Source: Cephalopachus bancanus
Taxonomy: Eukaryota; Chordata; Mammalia; Primates; Tarsiidae
Reading direction: 5' to 3'
NCBI GenBank assembly: GCA_027257055.1
Contig: JAPVLO010000097.1
Span: forward strand, 5,123,001 to 5,187,000
Length of the DNA: 64,000 bases
Below the pieces are notes generated by a model that was not told the DNA's origin, searched no databases, and worked only from the letters and a program-made list of their open reading frames with translations. The position numbers and the translations under genes are program-made. Shown here piece by piece: positions 55,015 through 64,000 of this stretch; the stretch's first letter is position 1, and each line of letters opens with the position of its first letter.

Positions 55015-56985
55015 TTGATGCAATGGGTTGAACAAATAACTCCTAATGATGGGCAACTTCTTCTTCAGGTTAAGAAAATTTATGCTTACGTTTACTTTTC
55101 TTAATTTAAGTGGCTAAATATCTTTATAATTCTCTACATATCACCCATTTCTTGTTTTGCCCCCTGAAGCTAATAGTGAAAGCATCAATATTACTGAAGG
55201 GTCCCAATCAACAGAGTATGTTTGGGGTTAAAAAAGGAAATAAGGGTAAAGCCAAAGTAGAGATTACAAATTCAAACTAAAAAATGAATGCTTAATATTT
55301 TAGGGAAAAGACTATTTGATTTCTAGAAGTTCTATGCATTAAAAATGGATTACTTGTACAACAAAGCTTTTTTTTCTTTTCTCACTGATTACAAATATGA
55401 ACCACCTAAAAAATGTAGGAACACTAATGCAACCAGCTTATCTCTTAAAGACAGTGGATAGCAAATTTCTGCATTAAAGTAGACTAATGGTACCACAGTC
55501 CTACATAGGGGGATTCTAAGTTTTCTCTCTCATTTTTGCCAACAGATCCTTAAGGAAACATGACAAGTAGGTTTCTTTTCTTCCCTCTTTAGTTCTTATG
55601 GTCTCTCATTCTTCCTTTCTTCTTTTTTCTTTTTTAGTTCATAATAAGTTCACCTTCTAATCACTACCTTTTCAGATCATCAAAAGGACTCCCTTGGCCT
55701 TCTCTGATGTAGGATTCATCTGAACAAGGCACTAAGGATTCTTTGTTTTGCTAGATTCCTATGTCCATTAGGGTTCAATGGAGCCTTTGCTGGCAAACAA
55801 TAGACTTGATCTGTGGCCTTTCTGCTTGGCTAACTGCTCCTAGAATGCTAACACTGAAAGGCACTGGAGGAGATTCATATTACCAAAAACGAATTAGCAA
55901 CAAAAGAGTCAACCAAGGGTTGCACAAACCAAGGTGATTTTCTGCCATGAATCTATTGATTGTTCTCCTTTCTGTGATCTTTCTATGGACAAAGCAAATG
56001 CCTTTGCCTAACCACCGCACTGCCTACTGATATTATTGTGAACCCAAAAATGGTCTGAATGTTGTCTCCCTAAGAGTTATTATCTTAAAGCCTGCTTTCT
56101 CCTTACTGACTCTAATGAGCTCTCTAACGGCATTGCTTTCATTACACTCCTTTTGTTCTGCCAAAGAGAAATGAATTTAAACAGCAGTTATTCAAGAGCC
56201 ATGGCATTTATCGATTGGATAAACACAAGCCTGAGATTTGGTTGTGTTCTCCGTAAGCCTGCCTGCTCCCTTTTTGCTTATGGGTTTGTCTGTTTTGCCC
56301 CCCGCCCCCTATCTGCCATTTTGGTGCTAGAGGGGTTTTATATAGGCTAGGATGGGAAGGGGCTACAGAAACTTGCCTGGCATAATCCTAAATCTCCTTG
56401 TTGTACAATTCTAAAAGTATCCTCAGATGCTTATAGGGACATTTATGGATAAGTAGGAATATATATGAAATTAGAATGATGCCACTTGTCAAGAGAATGT
56501 GGACAGGATCGTGCAAATCATGTACCAAATTAATTAAAATTCAGTGAATTTCATGGTTAAACATCACAAGAACCATAGCATTTTATAGGTCAAATGTAAT
56601 AAAATTTGTCATTTAATGAGATTTATGAGTAAGTATGTGCCTGTTTCAAAGGAATCACTCACTGTGGATAAATGAGATTATGCTTTTTCACCAGGTAGAG
56701 GTAAAAGCATCTGCTGAAACTGCTCTAGAATAGTAGTACTCATTGCAGATTCAAATTAGCTGATATTTTAGAAAATTACAAATCATCAATCTTTGAGCCC
56801 CATCTCCTGAATTCTGGTTTAGTTAGTCTTAGGTAGGGACTAGGCAGTGACATATTTTTACAGTTCATCAGGTGACCTTATTTTGTAGCCATTAGTAAGA
56901 ACCACTGTAGGAACTTTGACTACACATTAGGATCATCAACAGTATGTTCTCAACATACTCATGCTTCAGTCCTTACTCAGACCAA
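55015..56985. other. Unassigned non-coding sequence
   Basis: No gene or repeat is recognised. The part 56,000-56,340 is low in repeat character. No splice-flanked conserved frame is seen. Confidence 0.4.
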
Positions 56986-56991
56986 ATGAAA

Positions 56992-57510
56992 CTGATGGGG
57001 TTCAGGACATGCTACCCCAAAATATGGCACCTTGGCATTTGAGAAAACAGCAGAAGCAAAAATGTCTTCTGATCTTCTTTCTCCCTTCTCCCTTGAAGAA
57101 GGTCATAAAAGAATTATCTGACCCTCTTCTGAAGAAGGCCATAATACTTTCATGTGAGAGGTATCCATCCTAAGCAAAGGAAGGTCCTCATCTCTCAAGA
57201 CACAGGGAAACGAACAAGAAGCTGAACAATCAGGGCTTGCTAAGTTCCTTTAATTCATTACCATTAGATCATACTTCCTTTGCCCAAACCTCTTTTTCCA
57301 CAACTGTCTACTTCTTTGTGAAGCCTAAATTGATAAATACACATTTCCCATTTCTTCAGGTCTTCATTTCTGAAGTCTTTTGTGCCACATAAAACTTATA
57401 TTAAATGAATTTATATGCTTTTCTCTTGTTAATCTGTCTTTTGTTATAGTGGTCTCAGCAATGAACCAGGAATAGGCAAGGAAAATATATTTCTTTTCTT
57501 CCACAAACCT
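56992..57510 (+). mobile_element. Old ERV1-class LTR (MER-type)
   Basis: TGGGGTTCAGGACATGCTACC, CCCCAAAATATGGCACCTTGG, CATTTGAGAAAACAGCAGAA, ATTGATAAATACACATTTCC, AAGTCTTTTGTGCCACATAA and TCTGTCTTTTGTTATAGTGG keep the order of a known MER-type LTR that I cannot name for certain. It has no internal viral part. The 70-codon frame in it is not a gene. Confidence 0.6.
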
Positions 57511-57690
57511 AAATCACTGAGGCATGAGTCTGATCATCTGATGTTTTTCAAAGCTTCCCAGGTAGTTCTGCTGAACAATGAGAATTAAAGACCTCTGTTG
57601 CTGGAACACAATGCAAAGACAGATTTTGATTCAATGTTAGAAACAATTTTTTAACAACTGAACTGATCCAAAATATGACTGCTTGATTTT

Positions 57691-57966
57691 CTTTTTTTTT
57701 TTGAGTTGGAGTCTCACTCTGTCACACAGACTGGAGTGCAGTGGCCGCTCTTGGCCACTGCAGCCTCGACCTGCTGGGCTCCGGCAATTCTTCCGCCTCA
57801 GCCTTCCAAGTAGCTGGAACTACCACACGCGGCTAATTTTTGATTTATTATAGAGATGAGGTCTCACCAAGTTGCCCAGGCGGATCTCGAACCCGCGAGC
57901 TCGGGCAATCCACTCACCTCGGCATCCCCAAATGCTGGGATTACAGGCTGAGCCACCGAGCCTGGC
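57691..57966 (-). mobile_element. Young lineage-specific Alu, reverse
   Basis: A T-run leads into GGAGTCTCACTCTGTCACAC, then GCGGCTAATTTTTGATTTAT, GAACCCGCGAGCTCGGGCAA and the end GGCTGAGCCACCGAGCCTGGC. Exact 13-bp target repeats ACTGCTTGATTTT flank it (57,678-57,690 and 57,967-57,979). Confidence 0.94.
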
Positions 57967-57984
57967 ACTGCTTGATTTTTGAAA

Positions 57985-58680
57985 TGATAAGTTTCTTACC
58001 AATGTACTTGACATCAATGAGAGTTGACAAATATTTACTACCAGTTTTTTTGATAAATAAGAACGTAGTTCAAAATATTTTCCAAATTTGGGAACTCAGG
58101 GCCACCACTAGGTTATGCGAGGATTTGGACAAATATTTTTTGCTGGGTCCCTGTCTACATAAGCTGTTTCATTTTTGGAATGTATTATAAAGTGCATGTA
58201 CTAAAGAAATTTATGAGGTCTCCTCTTTGATGATGATATAATGGGTAGAAAAGAAGTAGGCATATGTTGGCTTATTATCCATCCAGTGCATTCAAAGTCC
58301 AGGCACCAACTGTCTGTATATCTTATTGTCAGTTACACCCTCTCCTGGCTAGCTGCATGTGTCCTACCATGAAAAAAATGTGGAAATGCTATTATTTCTC
58401 ACAATGCCATGGCTCTTTAAAATGTGTTTGTATTGAAGAAACATAGATCTTCTTGCTTTTGTAGTTCCATTTATTTAACACTGGTTACATCATTACTCAC
58501 AGCACAAAAATCATTCTTTATGCCACCTGTGACTATTGGTTTCCTGGGCATGACTCTGTTAAACAAGGGTTGCAACTGTGTTGCATCGAAGGTGACTTCG
58601 ATGTTTGCAGAAAAATGTGAGCAATAATTTTCCTGGTCATGTAAAATTGACCATTCAGAATTTCATAAGGTAAACAAAGA
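57985..58680. other. Unassigned non-coding sequence
   Basis: No gene or repeat is recognised. Confidence 0.45.
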
Positions 58681-59640
58681 ACAACACATTTTATATCTCT
58701 TCCAACTGCTCATCTGGGCTATGATCATTGCATTCCTTGAACATGAACTGCCAGAAGGAAATGGAAATGCACGACCACCTGTGGGGCCCACAGACCAGAG
58801 ACCATGGGCTGAGGGAGAAGAGTGATTCCACAGAGCAAGCAAAACCTCTCCTTCATCCAATACAGCTTTGAGTCTGTGGATGAGTGGCAAGAGAGGATAA
58901 TGGATTTAAAAGTCCTCAAAAGCCCTGAGAGAAGACAAGCGCCGCCACCCCAGGGCTGTTTGACACAACATGGAGCCTGTAAAGAGAGTGGGGCTGTCCT
59001 GGACTCCTGTTGCTGAGAGCACACCTGGTAAAGTATGCCTGTGGTCACATCACCACACCCAAGTGTTGTAGACTAGAGGCAACATTGAGGTCAGAATATA
59101 GGTGGTCCAGAATCATACACGGGTCTACACATGGCTCAAATTTGGTAGACCATTCATAGCCCAGAGCCCTGACTTGGCCTGAATCTGAAATGATTGTGGT
59201 TCTCCCCAAATCAGTGTGTCAGCACCGCTCTGGTGGTCCATTCATGAGTGATCTTGTGAAAGAAATGCAAGGCCAGAGATCTGGAGTAATCTGCTTGCTA
59301 AGCTGTGCTCCTGGTATCTGGGCCTGCCACAAGGATAGCTCCATAGATGTGAGTCTTGGAGCTCCTCAGCACATCTGATCAACCTAATATGTGAGGCAGA
59401 GGGTTAGAGTGAACCCAGAGAGTGCCCTAAAAGCCTGGACTGAGGACTATGTGGGTCCTGGTGCAGAGTTGGGTCATCCCACTCAGGTGGCACTGCTGAC
59501 CTTGGGTAGCCCCAACACCTGGTGGAGTCATTTAGTGTGGGGCCCTGGGGAGGCCTAAGTTGCCTGGATCTAAGCGTAGTACTACAGACCCACTGCAGGA
59601 TTCCATGTCTTAATGATACATTGATTGTTGATATGTGATA
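58680..59640 (+). other. GC-richer segment, possible L1 5'UTR remnant
   Basis: This stretch is GC-richer than its flanks and recalls primate L1 5'UTR wording (GAGACCATGGGCTGAGGGAG, GTGCAGAGTTGGGTCATCCC, GGGCCCTGGGGAGGCCTAAG), but I cannot place it. No ORF1 follows. The frame at 58,725-59,048 (- strand) is not a recognised gene. Confidence 0.3.
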
Positions 59641-59644
59641 GTGA

Positions 59645-60675
59645 AGTTGATCAGAGAATCCTAAGAGGATTGTTCTTTGTTTCTAATCTTCAGAAAGAGA
59701 AGACAAAAAATTAATCTGATATTTAGATTTACCAAGCACACATTTTCCCATCTTTGAAACTGAATTTTTAAAAGCCAACTGCAGCCTCAGCTTTTTGAAT
59801 AGCAACTCCGTATTTATGTTATATAGAACACAAAAAGCACATTTTATAGTTTGTTTCGGTTACAGTGACAAAATGCAGATTACATGATGGAAGTATATGC
59901 CCCTTGGTGGTTTATATTGGTGGCTTGCTGGAATTCAAACTATAAAACAACAAGATAAATAATCCAACATGTAGCTATTTTAATAAACTTCATAATTATA
60001 TAATTATGGTTCTGTATAAAAGCATTTTTTCTTGCTAATAAAAGAGTGCATTGAGTGATATCTTAATCTTATTCTTTTTTCAGACTTATTGATCTACTAG
60101 ATATCATGCTCTTATATTTAAAAGTTAAAAAGTACTAAATCAAACTCCCAGAAGTAATAATTTCACAGTTAATCTGAATCCTCCTACAGTTCATCTGATC
60201 ATTATTTGATCAAATCTAACTCTTACAGAGTTATTGTCTCATAGGAGTGAAAACATTAATGATTTTTCTTTTCAAAGCAAACTCACTTATTAATGAATTG
60301 CACCTGCTGGTAAGAAGCATTCTCTCATTGACATCCGTGGTGTTTCTCTTTTGTTTTTTCTAAAGTCATTTATAAATAATATGTAATACTGTTTCACAAT
60401 GGAGGGATGCTTAGAACAAAGACAGTGGGGAGTGATTTAAAACTCAATGAACAATTACTAAAGCAAAATAGATGATAGATATTGAGAAAGCAGTTTGCCA
60501 ATCTGCATTTAAACCCAAGCTCTAAAACATAACAGGAACAGATAAAACTTGCTAATCAGAGGAAGGTGCACATGAATTGGAAAAGAACTTAATAGGGGCT
60601 ATTAGGCATTTCACATGCATTATCAGAATTACTTGCTCTAGTTTCAACCTAAGTACATTTCACTTTAAAGAACAA
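59645..60675. other. Unassigned non-coding sequence
   Basis: AT-rich, no gene or repeat recognised. A near-perfect palindrome (CATAATTATATAATTATGG) lies near 59,991-60,009. Confidence 0.45.
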
Positions 60676-60679
60676 ACAA

Positions 60680-60790
60680 CTTAAATCAATAAATATTTAT
60701 TAGTGCCTACTATGGTTGGACAAGGCAGTAGGCTGAGTTAGGAGATATCAAAATGGGTTAGTCATACCTAATTTGTTTAACTGAATTGAC
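60680..60790 (+). repeat. LINE-2 fragment
   Basis: AATAAATATTTATTAGTGCC, ACTATGGTTGGACAAGGCAG and GGAGATATCAAAATGGGTTA resemble the L2 string that runs 'attgagcacctactatgtgccaggcac...'. Confidence 0.6.
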
Positions 60791-61263
60791 TGAATAGTTT
60801 ACTTAATCACTGAAATGTCTGTCTAGACTTCAGAGTATTAGCTTTTAAAAATAACTTAAGAAGACCTTCAGTATTTGGGCCAATATGATTTTGATTAGAC
60901 AAAAGGATTTGCCATTTTTATCAATGTTTTCTTAAACACTTAAGAAACTTAGGAAAAAATGTATAAAATGTAAAGACAGAGACTGGCAGACATTCTAGAA
61001 AATATGATGTGTGTGGTTTTTAAAAAGTCAAAAAGAAGTGTTTTTATAGAAACTGATTAACTTAGGGCACACATTGTGCCCCAAAGAAAAAAGGATTGTA
61101 AAAAATTTAAAACAAATATACATGAAGATGGCATTTATTTCAAAAATTTCACCATATTATATTTGTCCCTCTCAAAATGTAATAACTGAATGAAATTGTC
61201 TGTTGAGCAAACATAGCATCGTATTATTAAGTGTCATGCGAAGGGCATTAGAGAAATATGCAA

Positions 61264-61304
61264 GCACCTTAGGGAAGCCAAAGAAAGCACCTTAGGGAAG
61301 CCAT
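61264..61304. repeat. Tandem direct repeat, about 22-bp unit
   Basis: AGCACCTTAGGGAAGCCA occurs twice with a short spacer. Confidence 0.85.
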
Positions 61305-62431
61305 GTGATTCAGTATAAGGCACTAAATGATTAATCAGTTCAGCTGTATTGTCTTTTAAATTATTGTCATCCACTTTTATAAGTGTTCAAAGGGAGTACA
61401 ATCCAAGTCTGAGGCATTTTATCACCAGCAAAAACTGAAAAATTTTGTAGGATTTGTTTTCACTAAGTTCCTATCACACCACTTAAATAAAGATTAAAAA
61501 ACAACATAAACTTTGAAAGAATTAAGTGGTATTTCTAAGAAATTAACTATAGTGGCACCTACCATCCACTGGAGGTGGGAGGGAAGTTTGTGAACACCAT
61601 CCCATTGAATCTTGATGGCAACTAAGCAAAAGAAGATCACTTTATTTACAAAGGAGAAAGTTGAAACAAACAAACAAACAAAACAAAAGAATTTGCCCCC
61701 AAACCTACAGCTAATACATGACAGAGCCAAAAGATAAATAAAATCTACCTGACTTTCATGAAGCATAAAAGAGACATAGGGTAGCAATGGTCAGTAGTTT
61801 TAATTTGCAAACCGTAGCTTAGATATTTTGATATATTGGTGAATTATATGGTTAATGGATTCATCCTTCAATAAAATTAAGTCCTTATTTTATTTCAGAA
61901 AAAGGCTAGGGCCCTAAAGCAACAACAAAATCTCTCCTTCCAAGCAGGTTAAAGTCTAAGGATGTTTTATTTCAGCATCAACTTTCTCAGAATTCATACT
62001 TTACCAAAGCACTTGGTGATGAGGACCCTCCTACAGAAATTATGCTCAAAGTGAAGGAGTTCCCCCAACCTGCTGCATTCTTACTGCCAAGAAGCAATCA
62101 CTAAGTATTTCTTTGTGTGCTTCTAGAAATTTTCTATGCATGTTGAAATATGTAGATGCCATATTTTACAATTTAAAAATAATATACAAACTATTTTACA
62201 TTTTCTTAAGCTCCAATAGGCAAAGGAATAGAGATCCTGTGAGATTTTATGTATGCTGGTTATTTTCTTTGCATTATCACTTAACTAACACTGCTTTCTG
62301 TAATTCTCTTGTGCTGCTTCTGCCGGGGTTCTGAGAAATAGACTGGGAAAGAAAATTTAAGGGTCCATAAAATACTTCCTGTACTAACACTCTTATCATT
62401 ACTTGATTATAAAATTCCATTCTTGGAATGG

Positions 62432-62478
62432 TTTCAATCCTTCTAGCTTGGTGTGGTGTCAATCCTTCTAGCTTGGTG
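62432..62478. repeat. Tandem direct repeat, about 27-bp unit
   Basis: TCAATCCTTCTAGCTTGGTG occurs twice, 27 bp apart. Confidence 0.85.
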
Positions 62479-62644
62479 CTGTAGGCAGTCTTTCCCAATG
62501 AATAAATACAAGCTGGTGAGATAGGAAACTATCTGCCATTTGGAATTCAGATTCTGATCTCAAGAAATGCACATTTTTGAAGTGTGTATACAGAATGCAC
62601 ATACAAGTTGGAATTCATCAGTGCCTTTGAAAAGAAAATTTTTT

Positions 62645-64000
62645 TCCAAGATGGCAGATGAGACACTTTCAAGCATGCCTCACTCCTTGGAACATCACAT
62701 TGTGAATTAGTGTAGAAAGACCAACACAGTGAACACCAATTCAAGAAGGCAAATGGATACTCATCACAATGGCAAAGGACACCACAGATCTTAGAGAAAA
62801 GAAGTTGGGTGAATAGACCCCATGATGTTGCTCTGCAGAGAGAAGTGAGTGTGACACCTGAACGTGGGACAGGATTGTAATCTTTCCTCTGAGACCTACC
62901 TTCCAATCAAGGATCTGCTTAACTCAGGCCCAAGGAAATCATCCGGTTTCTCCTGGACCCTGGAGCTGTCTTAGGAGGAGGCTGAGAGCTGGTAAAAGGG
63001 AAAGACATCCAGTAAAGCCACAGGGGCTTTCTCAAATCTGGGTCCGTGAGGAAGACACTATTTTTGACTGGGGTCCATTGTTTCACTGCAGGCACTTCAG
63101 TTTTTTCCCAGAGATAAGTCTGTTTTCTCTAGAGTGGTGGAGGGAGCTCACACAACTGGAACAGGATGGGAACATAGAGATAACCCCAGGATTTGGAAGC
63201 AGACCAGGGATCATCCCAGCCTGCAACAGCGAATTCCCCCAAATCAGCATTTCCCTCCCAGAGAGACAGGCTGCAGGGGTCAGATATTTGACCCAGAATC
63301 AATCTCTGGTTGTCACTGCTTGGGCCCTGCCTCCACCCCTCCCCGCCCCCATCAGGGCCGTTGCAGCAAGGGGCCCCAGCAGTACCAAGGAACACCTAGA
63401 ATATTAGACTAAATGACAGGAGCCGCATTCTGAAACCTGCATCCTGAGCAGGAGAGGTGCTGTAGCTATGGTCTCTCATGAACAGCAGGTCCTGTAGCCA
63501 ACATGTTTTGCAACTCTTCAGCGAGTAACACTGTTAAGAACCCAGATTAGTTAGGGTAGCTTGTCCTAGCAATACTGAGTAAAAGGAGGTCTGCCCACTC
63601 CTACACAGCTGAAAAAGCAGTCTAAGTAGCAGGAGACAAGCAGGAGGGACCTGACCCCTTTACACTTGAATCAGCAGCCTGAGTGGCAGGAGAGTTCTCC
63701 TAAGTAACAAGGCTTGAAGCCAAGGTCAGATTTGTGACCCAGAATCGAGTTGCAGGTGTCTTTGTGGGGTACAGTTTTCCCCTCAAGTCTGCTGAGGAAG
63801 TGTGCCCCCCACTAGTACCAAGGGTCAGGTGGCTTCCATTTCTAAACATCTAAACTAGTAGCTTAAGCCACTCCACCCTTCTTGGGTAGCTATTCCTTGA
63901 GCAACAAGGCCCCCTGTTCTCCACATTCTAACACACCCAGTCACCTGGAGTAGGAGCCTAAGCCACCCTTCCCCCTGGAAGTAGAGACCTTGATGCTGTG
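62645..64000 (+). mobile_element. L1 5'UTR, forward, runs off the window
   Basis: It starts with CCAAGATGGCAGATGAGAC, an L1-type 5' end with an AAGATGG (YY1-like) core at 62,648-62,654. The next 1.35 kb is a GC-richer, C/G-rich leader. Two imperfect copies of TTGACCCAGAATCAATCTCTGG / GTGACCCAGAATCGAGTTGC, about 450 bp apart (63,287 and 63,737), indicate internal repetition, as seen in some L1 5'UTRs. ORF1 would lie beyond the right edge. The two overlapping + strand frames near 63,078-63,412 are 5'UTR. The leader differs from that of the L1 at 30.5 kb, so it is another subfamily. Confidence 0.7.
62648..62654 (+). promoter_or_regulatory. YY1-like site at an L1 5' end
   Basis: AAGATGG lies within the first bases of the element, where YY1 binds in human L1; function here is inferred. 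Confidence 0.45.

Larger units (their letters stand above)
60795..62640. other. Unassigned non-coding sequence with two short duplications
   Basis: No gene is recognised. Two imperfect direct repeats are present: AGCACCTTAGGGAAGCCA (61,264-61,304) and TCAATCCTTCTAGCTTGGTG (62,432-62,478). An (AAAC)n stretch lies near 61,665-61,685. Confidence 0.45.

Noticed and set aside
1..64000. Human or lemur/galago origin
   Set aside because: Young AluS/Y features are absent, as are strepsirrhine Alu right-arm endings and galago tRNA SINEs. The tarsier call is still an inference.

Overview
This window looks like euchromatic primate DNA with no protein-coding gene that I can support. Open frames are short (193 codons at most), and the longest informative ones are remnants of LINE-1 (L1) retrotransposons or their antisense shadows. 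The organism call rests on the repeats. There are dimeric Alu elements, so it is a primate. The youngest Alus share a variant not typical of human AluS/Y: the 5' end reads GGCTCAGCCTGTAAT and lacks the usual ACGCC step, and the right arm contains a GGCCACTGC block. They also lack the right-arm ending and the tRNA-derived SINEs expected of lemurs, lorises and galagos. The best inference is a tarsier or a close relative, at about 0.6-0.7; this is not proven by the sequence.

Layout. Positions 1-16 kb are mostly unique or very old sequence carrying MIR and L2 fossils, an old reversed L1 at 6.1-6.65 kb, an old Alu at 5.7 kb, and a second old Alu at 9.67 kb that was hit by a tiny polyadenylated retrocopy. 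An old LTR lies at about 11.8-12.7 kb. Positions 15.9-17.1 kb hold an L1 3' end and two tandemly oriented young Alus. Positions 17,519-18,511 are a reverse-strand solo LTR of betaretrovirus-like type with a perfect 6-bp target duplication. Positions 18.6-21.2 kb hold a split DNA-transposon-like fossil and old Alus.

Positions 21.9-30.85 kb are a nested retrotransposon block. Ancient L1 ORF2 sequence occurs first on the + strand (with an Alu inside it) and then on the - strand. The second piece was broken by a nearly full-length, much younger L1 (24,856-30,520, - strand). That L1 retains its 5'UTR, ORF1 and ORF2 remnants, a 15-bp target duplication with one mismatch, and a deletion of the reverse transcriptase core.

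Positions 31-41.7 kb are unique sequence with a CA microsatellite, old L1 3' ends, an old MLT1-like LTR and an Alu monomer. Positions 41.79-44.38 kb are a 5'-truncated L1 of the same young family with an Alu inside it and an Alu left arm abutting its 5' end. Positions 44.5-58 kb hold sparse fossils: a twin-primed inverted L1 at 49.2 kb, old LTRs and Alus. Positions 58-62.6 kb are largely unassigned. From about 62,645 an L1 5'UTR on the + strand runs off the right edge.

No RNA gene, CRISPR array, operon or complete virus was seen, and I found no convincing undescribed biological system. The real interest lies in the retrotransposition records: nesting, twin priming, a possible 3' transduction, a 56-bp LTR-tail retrocopy and a solo LTR with unusual signal spacing. 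Family names are from memory of consensus sequences, not from a database search, and old-repeat boundaries are approximate.
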